Shown: positions 52,231 through 58,895 of the stretch, in pieces | How the letters are laid out: every line of letters starts with the position of its first letter | Numbering within the stretch: the first letter of the stretch is position 1 | NCBI GenBank assembly: GCA_017458585.1 | Contig: JAFTAJ010000027.1 | Location: 1 to 58,895, forward strand | Source of the DNA: Bacteroidaceae bacterium | Lineage (GTDB): Bacteria; Bacteroidota; Bacteroidia; Bacteroidales; Bacteroidaceae | Length of the DNA: 58,895 nt | Reading direction: 5' to 3' | Translations under genes and position numbers: made by a program | Notes under the pieces: generated by a model | What the model saw: the letters and a program-made list of their open reading frames with translations, nothing else | Databases searched by the model: none | What the model was told of the DNA's origin: nothing

Positions 52231-53583
52231 CTATTCAGGAGCGACCTCCTCACTATGTGTAGTGGAAAACACTTCACCTTCAAGTTTTATTGGTTCTGTT
52301 TGTTCAATGTCCCGCTTTGATTTGCCAATCATACGAAGATATGAATTATGACTTTTGGAAAAAATCTTATTAATCTCTTCGTTGGAAAAACCGACAAAGT
52401 TCAGCAAACAGCAGAGTAGGAGTTTTCTCAATTTGTGATTCAAATCGTAGAGTCGGAGACCATCTACAACGTGTTCTTTCTTCCCTGGGGGCAGAAGATG
52501 TGAGAAATAATGACGAGAATCACGAATACAATCAATATCTTCATCCGACAATTCCAAAATAGCAATATCAGAAAAGTCTTGTCTTAAGTTTTCAAGAATG
52601 CACGTAATTCCAAGACCATCCTTTTTATATCTGCAATAATAGCCCTCAACAGCTTGAGTGACTATTAGGAAGTCATTACTGCAGAATGTTCCACCATGGC
52701 CGACACTATCTATTAGATGGGCTCGTATTGGTAAAGAGTTTTTCTCTTCATACCATTTCCGAATAATTGAGGGGAATGAATCCTTTATAGTGTCATAAAC
52801 AAACAAGTATTCCCAAAATCTCTCCGGTGAGACAGAACTTTTTTCTTTTTTATCGAAGATTTCTATTGTCCAATTCTTAGTAGGATCAGGTTTTTTATCC
52901 TTGTCAATAAGTTGGAAACGGCTATATTGCACAGGGGTTAGTGTAGCAAAAGAGAGAAATTGTTCGAAAGCATACACTTTACGTTTTGCACCTTGCGTGG
53001 AAACAGGTTTTGTAAAAACGAATTTGAGAGTGCTGAGTTGTTCCACCTCAACCCTCATTCCGATTTTCGTATGTGAGAACTGTACTTCTCCTTGAAGTTC
53101 TAGGTTACATCCTTCTTCTATCTGAACAGAAACATGATGCGCATTGTTTAAATCAGCAGACCACGTAAATAACTTTTCATTGCCATTATAATGGAGACAA
53201 TTTGGATTAAACCAATATGGCAACTCGTCAAAATAGACTTTAACATCGTAATTCCCCGACTCATCTAACGACCTTATATGTTTACCTACTGCAACAACTT
53301 GAGCCGTATATTTAGCCATAGAGAATGGGCAACTTGTATTAAATGTCATTGCCTCATGGCTGTTGAAGATACTAATTTTCTTTGATTCGGACGAAATTCC
53401 CCAAATAACACCATGTTGTACAACTTCTTCCCCAGCAAAACGGTCCATAGGAGATTCTGAACCTAAAGCTCCTATAGTTTCAAGCACTATCCGGTCTCTC
53501 TCAACAATTAGAGTACCAGGAATCTGGTTGCCTTCATCATCAGGCAGCCACCATAGTCCTTTATAGCTTCTAGAATCTTCCAT
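52231..53583 (-). CDS. apeA: ApeA-like anti-phage HEPN protein
   Basis: This 450-residue protein matches the ApeA layout: an N-terminal ApeA domain that opens with GLWWLPDDEGNQIPGTL and a C-terminal HEPN domain at about 300-420. The HEPN RNase motif R-x4-H is RHYFSH (Arg357, His362), preceded by Arg354. ApeA is a known single-gene phage-defence protein thought to cut RNA when triggered. Here the gene starts 16 nt after a DNA methyltransferase and is part of a restriction-modification operon. A short alternative start is not needed. Codon use is AT-rich like the rest of the island. Confidence 0.85.
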   Translation of the reverse strand: MEDSRSYKGLWWLPDDEGNQIPGTLIVERDRIVLETIGALGSESPMDRFAGEEVVQHGVIWGISSESKKISIFNSHEAMTFNTSCPFSMAKYTAQVVAVGKHIRSLDESGNYDVKVYFDELPYWFNPNCLHYNGNEKLFTWSADLNNAHHVSVQIEEGCNLELQGEVQFSHTKIGMRVEVEQLSTLKFVFTKPVSTQGAKRKVYAFEQFLSFATLTPVQYSRFQLIDKDKKPDPTKNWTIEIFDKKEKSSVSPERFWEYLFVYDTIKDSFPSIIRKWYEEKNSLPIRAHLIDSVGHGGTFCSNDFLIVTQAVEGYYCRYKKDGLGITCILENLRQDFSDIAILELSDEDIDCIRDSRHYFSHLLPPGKKEHVVDGLRLYDLNHKLRKLLLCCLLNFVGFSNEEINKIFSKSHNSYLRMIGKSKRDIEQTEPIKLEGEVFSTTHSEEVAPE

Positions 53584-53599
53584 ATATTGCCATTATTGT

Positions 53600-54790
53600 T
53601 TACTTAATTCCCAAAAATTCGCTCAATGGCTTTACTTTTGCCTTGAATGTGTACTTATCCTCTTTGAGATTGGGATAATGTTTTAGGGGTATTGGCTTTG
53701 TTGGGTCAAAATGAAGCACCACGTAATACGCTGCATTCCGAGGATCAAAGCCATATTGCTGTAGTGTCTCTCGCGTCCATATCTGAAAATGTCCCTTCGT
53801 TTTCAGTTTGAAGAGTTGAGCATTCTCACCATTGGTATGCAGCAAGACATAGTTGAGTCGCTCAAAGCCAGGAGTGACAAGTAAAGAACCTTTTGAATCG
53901 CCTGCGCGAAGATAACAGATACCAGTCTCAACCATCTTATTATATAAGTTTGGGCGAGCGTGGTTGACCATGACCATCACTTCCTCAGGATTTTCTGACA
54001 TCTTCTTCAATATCCAATCCGACTTAACAGAATCTTCTATCTCATATTTGCGACGGATTCCATAATCAAGAAACTCTCTACTTTGATCTATTCCTATAAA
54101 CTTTCGTCCAAGTAGATTTGCGGCAACACCTGTAGTGCAACTACCTGCAAATGGATCGAGAATGGTCTCACCCTCTTTAGTAGATGCAAGTATTATGCGA
54201 TATAGCAGACGTAGGGGCTTTTGAGTAGGATGTTTACCCAACTTCATTTCCCATGACGAAATGAATGGAATTCTCCACACGTCAGCCATTCGTGCACCTC
54301 CATTTATTTGTTCCATCAAGTCGCAATTGAAAAAATGCGGAATCTTTTCCGACTTTCTTGCCCACACAATATATTCTGCAGTATAATTGAAATAGTTACG
54401 TGAAAGTGTTGGCTTAGCGTCTGATTTTTGCCATACAATAATATTAAGGACTTTAAATCCCAATTCAACCAGACATGTAGCAACAGAAAAAATATTGTGA
54501 TAAGTTCCACTAATCCATATAGTACCACTATCTTTTAAAACATCACGGCAGACTGTAAGCCATTCTTTGTTGAATCTATTGATATTGTCAAGGTCTGTAA
54601 CTCTATCCCATTCACCTTTCTCAAAATTCTTCCATTCACCATTTATCTTTATTGACTGATTACGTGAAAGGAAATATGGAGGGTCAGCGAAGACCACATC
54701 ACACTTTTTGCATAATGAACTCATCACTTCAGTTGCATCACCTAGGTACAGTTCAAACTGATGATCGTTTGATTGAAAATAGGCCTCCAT
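53600..54790 (-). CDS. beta-class N6-adenine methyltransferase (DpnA/HinfI-like)
   Basis: A 396-residue DNA methyltransferase. Motif IV DPPY at 36-39 precedes motif I (LDPFAGSCTTG, 211-221), the beta-class order. The region WISGTYHNIF and KHPTQKP resembles M.DpnA and M.HinfI, so GATC or GANTC targets are possible. Odd points: motif I has FAGSC rather than FxGSG, and about 130 residues follow the catalytic core without a domain I recognise. It lies 17 nt after the M.EcoRV-like gene and may be a second modification specificity or a protection factor for the operon. Confidence 0.88.
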   Translation of the reverse strand: MEAYFQSNDHQFELYLGDATEVMSSLCKKCDVVFADPPYFLSRNQSIKINGEWKNFEKGEWDRVTDLDNINRFNKEWLTVCRDVLKDSGTIWISGTYHNIFSVATCLVELGFKVLNIIVWQKSDAKPTLSRNYFNYTAEYIVWARKSEKIPHFFNCDLMEQINGGARMADVWRIPFISSWEMKLGKHPTQKPLRLLYRIILASTKEGETILDPFAGSCTTGVAANLLGRKFIGIDQSREFLDYGIRRKYEIEDSVKSDWILKKMSENPEEVMVMVNHARPNLYNKMVETGICYLRAGDSKGSLLVTPGFERLNYVLLHTNGENAQLFKLKTKGHFQIWTRETLQQYGFDPRNAAYYVVLHFDPTKPIPLKHYPNLKEDKYTFKAKVKPLSEFLGIK

Positions 54791-54807
54791 TTGATATTAT
54801 TTAGAAA

Positions 54808-55725
54808 TCAGGCAAATAGCAATTCTAATTGCTGCGCTTCCTCTTGATACTGTGGCTCCTGCAAGTCGAAGTTGAAAACTAACGCTTCTACCATCGGGTG
54901 TCGATTCTCTATGTGACCACCACCATGATAATAATGTTCTTGCGTCAACACATTGAAACGATTCCAGAAACGGTTCATCATTTCGTTCTCACGGAACTCA
55001 TTATGATGCCAGGTTGATAGAATGAAATGAGCAGGTGTACACATCAAAGCTGCGAAGAGGGCTTCTTCATCTTCTTCTGTCCATCCATTATAATAATCCA
55101 CATAGCGACCAAAATATGGAGGATCACAATAAATGATGTCACCTACCTTAGCCATATTGATAGTGTCGATGAAACCTTGATTCAAAAATTGCCAATCACC
55201 CTTTCGGATAATCTTTTCAGCAGAAGCGATCTGATTACATATTTTCGAAATATAGGCAGGTGCAAAACGATTGGGCTTTTGACAGAAAGGAATATTCCAC
55301 TGACCCTTTTTATTGAAACGCATCATCCCATTGAAACCTGCTCTAGACAAAAAGATAAAATCAAAGGGACTATGGTCACGGTTAAACCGATTCTTCACTT
55401 CACGATAGTATTCATAGCCATTCTCATCAGCCTGTTCTAACACTTTACCTTCTCGTTCCAAATAGGCTCTCATATTATATTCAGTGATACTGCCGTCTTT
55501 GATACTATTATAGAGATTTATTATGTGAGGATTAGTGTCACTAACGATATGCCTCCCCTGAACAGGGGAGTTCAAACCAACAACACCTGTACCAAAGAAA
55601 GGCTCTATCCAGTTGGCATTTTCAATGTCGATACCTGATTGCAAAATGGTATCATTTATCCATGGAACAAGTTTTGTCTTGATACCCTGTGATTTGATAG
55701 GTGGAACTATAACTTTCTTATTCAT
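54808..55725 (-). CDS. M.EcoRV-like adenine methyltransferase
   Basis: This 305-residue alpha-class (D12, Dam-like) N6-adenine methyltransferase closely resembles M.EcoRV from end to end: VPPIKSQGIKTKLVP at the start, the SAM motif FFGTG at 43-47, PFCQKPNRFAPAYISKI in the target region, the catalytic DPPY at 201-204 and STWHHNEFREN near the end. It should protect GATATC by methylating its first adenine, as M.EcoRV does. It starts 3 nt after the endonuclease stop, so the two are coupled. Confidence 0.95.
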   Translation of the reverse strand: MNKKVIVPPIKSQGIKTKLVPWINDTILQSGIDIENANWIEPFFGTGVVGLNSPVQGRHIVSDTNPHIINLYNSIKDGSITEYNMRAYLEREGKVLEQADENGYEYYREVKNRFNRDHSPFDFIFLSRAGFNGMMRFNKKGQWNIPFCQKPNRFAPAYISKICNQIASAEKIIRKGDWQFLNQGFIDTINMAKVGDIIYCDPPYFGRYVDYYNGWTEEDEEALFAALMCTPAHFILSTWHHNEFRENEMMNRFWNRFNVLTQEHYYHGGGHIENRHPMVEALVFNFDLQEPQYQEEAQQLELLFA

Positions 55726-55728
55726 TGT

Positions 55729-56583
55729 CTACTTCTTTCTTGCCTTCTTCAATATTTCATTTGTTTCCTCAAGTGTATCCATATAGGCCAAGTACGAGTC
55801 AAGGTCTGTATAATTTGGCTGAGCCATATCCATCTGTTTGGCTTCACCTGCTGTTCGGTAGTTAATCCAATAGTCATCAAAGATAATCTCAGCATCATCA
55901 CCAAACCTTTCCACAAAAGGACCTTGTCCATTTACCATTTTATCTAAGTCGGCAATACCACCTATGTTCTTGGTGTTACCGCTGCCAGGATGGTCTATGG
56001 CAATTTTATATTTAGGCTGTAGAAAGAAGATAAAACTCTTGATGACAGACTTAATCTGAACAAGTTCATCAAGACCATATACTTGAAATTCATCACCAGT
56101 TTCATCTGCCTGACGATATACTATACCTAATACAAGATGGCTCTTGTACTCATGATACGGGTGCTGGATATTTTTTGTGGAATTCCTGTCACGGAAATAG
56201 CCAGAGAAGGCTCCGAGTGTCATTCCTTTAATCTTCTTTTCCTCAACACCCTTCTTCTTAGAAACCTCATAATAGGTGGTTTTGAAATCAACGGCAAACA
56301 AACTTCCATCCTGTTTATCTTTGAATGTTAGGTCCGGATAATAATTCTGCGCATCGGGAAGTTCAAGTTCCAATTCATTCCTTTCAGCAAAAAGTTTAAG
56401 TTTGGGAATCAGTATTATCTCGATAATCTTCGAAACGACCTTGGTGTCATGTGAAATGGTGTAGATATTCTTATCTACATCTATGAAACCTTTTACTTTC
56501 CATTCCTCGCCATCTGTTTCCAGATGCTTTTTGTAAGAACTAATCTCGTCAAGAAGTAGTTCGTAGAATTTGTTACTTTCCAT
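55729..56583 (-). CDS. EcoRV-like type II restriction endonuclease
   Basis: A 284-residue nuclease homologous to EcoRV (245 residues). The catalytic PD-(D)xK site is Pro83-Asp84 and Asp99-Phe-Lys101 (YYPDLTF; AVDFKTTY), equivalent to Asp74, Asp90 and Lys92. The recognition loop GSGNTKN (200-206) preserves the GSGNT residues that read GAT in EcoRV, so blunt cleavage of GATATC is predicted. It has a longer insert near 105-120 and C-terminal tail. GATATC occurs repeatedly in this window (for example near 2614 and 6694), consistent with protection by methylation rather than site avoidance. Confidence 0.94.
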   Translation of the reverse strand: MESNKFYELLLDEISSYKKHLETDGEEWKVKGFIDVDKNIYTISHDTKVVSKIIEIILIPKLKLFAERNELELELPDAQNYYPDLTFKDKQDGSLFAVDFKTTYYEVSKKKGVEEKKIKGMTLGAFSGYFRDRNSTKNIQHPYHEYKSHLVLGIVYRQADETGDEFQVYGLDELVQIKSVIKSFIFFLQPKYKIAIDHPGSGNTKNIGGIADLDKMVNGQGPFVERFGDDAEIIFDDYWINYRTAGEAKQMDMAQPNYTDLDSYLAYMDTLEETNEILKKARKK

Positions 56584-56605
56584 ATTGGCTAAAGAATATT
56601 AGATA

Positions 56606-57259
56606 TTAATACATAACATATTCTCTTTCTTTTCTTATCTCATCCAGCACTTTCCCGTTATACGAGAAATACTTGGCACCTTGATAGGCACCGGAGGCGT
56701 TACGTTGTTCTTCTGGCATGAAAGTACCCACAAACGGAGAGAGTTTATAGATGCGACCTTCATACTCGATGCTATCATCAGAGGCCACTTTTACAACAAG
56801 TCCCGTTGGGTCAAAAGTAACCTGCTCGCCAATCTTGATGCCACACATAGAGAACTTGAATCGTGGACGTTTCACTTCACGCTTCGCCGTTTCCTTGTGT
56901 TCACATTCTACTATTGGTTTGTTGTCCTCATAGAGCGTCACCTCCGCATCGTCAATCGTCATTGCAATATCACGGAAAATGTCGAGTGCCATCTGTGGAG
57001 CTACATTGAAAAACTCGCGGTTCTGACGGATGCGCAGGTCGGTGAGTCGGTCAATGGTCTTATGGACCAATTTCTCCACCTCGTTATACTTCACCGTCTT
57101 CATCGTGGCAAAAATCTCGAAAGGCAAGGGGACAGCGGTATTATCCAGCTCCTTGCTCCGCACATCCACGGGACGGCTACTTTTGCCGATCTTCACCCAA
57201 TCCTCGCGAAAGCTGGGATTGGTCAGAATGTAAACATATCCAGGTTCTTTATTTGCCAT
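56606..57259 (-). CDS. T5orf172/GIY-YIG protein with DUF4357-like C-domain
   Basis: A 217-residue protein that opens with GYVYILTNPS and VKIGKS, the T5orf172 (MUG113) form of the GIY-YIG nuclease fold. After a helical part, residues about 130-185 resemble DUF4357 (FKFSMCGIKIGEQVTF). It is the first gene of the island, 22 nt before the EcoRV-like endonuclease. It could be a controller, an accessory nuclease or an independent defence gene. The catalytic Arg/Glu pattern is only partly visible. Confidence 0.8.
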   Translation of the reverse strand: MANKEPGYVYILTNPSFREDWVKIGKSSRPVDVRSKELDNTAVPLPFEIFATMKTVKYNEVEKLVHKTIDRLTDLRIRQNREFFNVAPQMALDIFRDIAMTIDDAEVTLYEDNKPIVECEHKETAKREVKRPRFKFSMCGIKIGEQVTFDPTGLVVKVASDDSIEYEGRIYKLSPFVGTFMPEEQRNASGAYQGAKYFSYNGKVLDEIRKEREYVMY

Positions 57260-57306
57260 ATGTATTTATCTTTTAATCTTCTTACTATCTTCTATGTCTC
57301 TTCCTG

Positions 57307-57588
57307 CTACTGTCTTGCCATCGTCTTCCTTCCTTGACCTTTGGCCGAGCCTGCTTTTGCTCGGCAATAATCAAACGAATTTCTTGAGCCCCTTCTTATC
57401 TCTTTTTTCTCACATCCAAGCCATGGTGTAAGCTTATCCAGAGTGTTCAGACCTATGATTTGAACGCAAAAGGCAAGTATTTGATATTTTGACCTCGCGT
57501 TACGTTCAAGTACCAATTTGGCATACTGAAACTCTACTTCGTTTTTTTCTCCGCTCCGCAAAGTTACGATTTTTTTCTGACCCCGCAA
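57307..57588 (-). other. doubtful open frame / long leader of the defence operon
   Basis: An open frame of 93 codons with a basic C-terminus. Its ATG lies upstream of the -7 box at 57559-57566, so that promoter would not transcribe the start. I see no family. The stretch is better viewed as an untranslated leader of about 290 nt before the T5orf172 gene, possibly with a short peptide. Confidence 0.3.
57559..57566 (-). promoter_or_regulatory. -7 box TAACTTTG, probable defence-operon promoter
   Basis: On the minus strand this is the only clear -7 box upstream of the T5orf172 gene. The implied leader is about 290 nt. Confidence 0.5.
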
Positions 57589-57776
57589 GAAAAGCGTCCC
57601 GTTTTATAGAAATCATTAGTAGGCCGCATAAAAAAATTAGCTCAATAGAACAAAAAACTTCCCCTTAATATCACCCTCAAAAAACGCAAATCTCTCTCCT
57701 TACTCCCTAGTGACCTTAAAAATCTTTATTATCCCACCAGCATAACTCCCTCACTTTCAGAACTTCTTTTCGGAGG

Positions 57777-57910
57777 TGGTGGGGATGGTGGGGTTGATTT
57801 CTATAGGCGGCAAAAAAAAATACCTAAATCCGAAAATGTTTTCTCTTTTCTCAAGCCGATTTACGCTTTTTTTTTAATATTCCTAGGAAACAACCCCACC
57901 ATCCCCACCA
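57777..57910. repeat. 20-nt perfect inverted repeat with G/C-run arms
   Basis: TGGTGGGGATGGTGGGGTTG (57777-57796) is the exact complement of 57891-57910. The 94 nt between are A/T-rich. The right arm continues with further CCCACC units. No gene is seen from 57600 to 58290 apart from this structure and short hairpins. Confidence 0.85.
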
Positions 57911-58290
57911 TCCCCACCCCTTTATCCGCCCTCAAGACACAGGGACAAATCGGGGATGGGCTCTTTCTTCCCTTCTCCTTTCTCCATGAGGAAGGGAGTT
58001 TTTTATGAGATTTTTATGATGAGGTTAGACGCCCAAGAATCAGTAATTCAGCAGATTCGGCGTGTCGAAATGAGTTTTTTTCGATATATGTCATAAAATC
58101 TTTTCTTTAAAAAAATAATATAGAAAGTTTTAGAGAAAAGTTGGGTAAAAACTCAAAATGGCTGACATAAGTAGCTGTCCCTCCGACAGTTACACCTCAT
58201 GAGACAACTACAAAAAACTCAAAAAAAACTATTTGTCAGAAGGGTAAGGCTTGGGAATCAGCACGAGCCTCCCCGAGCGCAGAATATGCA

Positions 58291-58500
58291 CTCTCGTGAA
58301 AATTATCCCTACTCTTATAAAATCTAACCCCACTCTTACGAAAACTAAACCCGCTCTCATGAAATCTAACCCCGTTCTCGTGGAAATAAGAGTAGCTTAA
58401 GTTTATCGGAGGTCTGACTTCTGTGAAACGAGCTGGGGGTTACGTGACATGAGCTCTGACATATGTGTCATGAGCCCCGACTTATCGCCGTTTCTCTCAT
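58291..58500. repeat. 21-nt tandem array C (ten exact-length units)
   Basis: Ten consecutive units of exactly 21 nt. The first four read CTCTyayGAAAwCTAACCCC-like. The fifth changes orientation (GGAAATAAGAGTAG) and the last five are GTGACATGAGCTCTGACAT-like. This is the same family as arrays A and B. Confidence 0.88.
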
Positions 58501-58520
58501 AAAAAAATATTTTTCTTTTT

Positions 58521-58612
58521 TTGCCTCCATGCCTCCATAACCCATTGGAAAGTCAATGCTCATCGGCATTCGCAGTATGGAGGCAAGTATGGAAGCAATG
58601 GAAGCAAGCGCC
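58521..58612. repeat. inverted pair of GCCTCCAT-type short repeats
   Basis: TGCCTCCATGCCTCCATA on the left faces TATGGAGGCAAGTATGGAAGCAATGGAAGCA on the right. The layout of two units, a spacer and three units parallels the inverted repeat at 57777, but with a different unit. The surrounding 58560-58868 frame is low-complexity and not counted as a gene. Confidence 0.65.
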
Positions 58613-58684
58613 CAAAATAGACAGATTGCAGCAAAAAACTCGCAAAAAATCCGTCAGGATGTGACGGGGCTTCGACAGGTGGAG

Positions 58685-58745
58685 TGTTAAAGAAGTAAGA
58701 TGTAAGAAGTAGGATGTAAAATGTAAAATGTAAAATGTAAAAATG
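58685..58745. repeat. 7-nt GTAAGAT/GTAAAAT array
   Basis: About eight units of the types AGTAAGATG, TGTAAGA and TGTAAAA at 7-nt spacing. The same unit recurs at 58820-58848. Confidence 0.8.
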
Positions 58746-58895
58746 TTTTTTGTGTTTTTGCTTTCGCTCAGGTAGTAACCTCGCAGAGGTGGATGAGGTG
58801 GATGCAGGCGACATTCGTCGAAGTAAGATGTTTGATGTAAGATGTAAAATTTTTTTTGTTTTTGCCAATGAGCCGTGAGCGTTAGCTCTTTGGCG

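Noticed and set aside
51072-57259. Type I or BREX-like system
   Set aside because: No HsdR/HsdS, PglZ or helicase gene is present; the methyltransferases match type II enzymes.
58560-58868. 102-codon open frame at the right end
   Set aside because: It runs through the GTAAAAT microsatellite and the GCCTCCAT repeats; composition is low-complexity and no motif is visible.

Overview
The window reads as a chromosome segment from a Bacteroidales bacterium, most like Prevotella or a close relative. The evidence is: (i) many Bacteroidota -7 boxes of the form TAnnTTTG or TAnnTTCG directly before genes; (ii) a TamB gene followed by a lipoprotein form of TamA (TamL), the Bacteroidota arrangement; (iii) family-typical proteins such as a DUF5117-type zinc protease, an AspT-like transporter with RCK_C domains, GH127 and GH89 enzymes and FAS1 lipoproteins; (iv) GC-rich core genes separated by AT-rich, repeat-filled intergenic DNA. 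Assignment is by inspection only.

Layout. 1-845: a degenerate 21-nt tandem array. 846-3820: an SGNH hydrolase, a small membrane-anchored protein and a polytopic membrane protein. 3921-11181: tamB-tamL. 11273: initiator tRNA-Met, then an AspT-like transporter. 13346-17970: polysaccharide export (Wza, Wzc and a GT2 glycosyltransferase), with a four-helix-bundle gene inserted between wza and wzc. 18043-20100: TetR regulator, FabG and an RluA-type synthase on the minus strand, with a probable TetR operator. 20277-24630: a FAS1 lipoprotein and a GH127 arabinofuranosidase. 24631-25231: a second 21-nt array. 25232-29306: WYL regulator, DEDDh exonuclease, RmuC, a uracil-DNA-glycosylase-like protein and a small partner, then a phosphoribosyltransferase remnant. 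29536-36059: a glycan-processing block on the minus strand (double SGNH esterase, GH89, two-domain sialate O-acetylesterase). 36062-50746: mostly core genes (cca, tRNA-Cys, tilS, zinc protease, flavin/4Fe-4S membrane protein, PQQ-like propeller lipoprotein, purC, phoH, truA, SLC13-type transporter). 51072-57259: an AT-rich defence island. 57260-58895: non-coding, with inverted repeats and a third 21-nt array.

The defence island is transcribed leftward in the order T5orf172/GIY-YIG protein, EcoRV-like endonuclease, M.EcoRV-like adenine methyltransferase, DpnA/HinfI-like beta-class methyltransferase, ApeA-like HEPN protein, YhcG/DUF1016 nuclease. The endonuclease keeps the PD-(D)xK residues and the GSGNT recognition loop of EcoRV, so GATATC is the predicted target.

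The most unusual content is repetitive DNA. (1) Three intergenic arrays keep a 21-nt period over 10 to about 31 units while the unit sequence drifts. (2) At least nine copies of a C/G-run palindromic mini-element occur, seven of them inside reading frames, where they add residues to signal peptides, linkers or C-termini. (3) Arrays of 7- and 8-nt units lie between genes and inside housekeeping genes (cca, tilS, tamB). (4) One 8-nt array type forms perfect 18-nt inverted repeats around the four-helix-bundle gene, which suggests a mobile cassette. None of these functions can be proven from sequence alone; the periodicity, positions and reading frames are directly visible.
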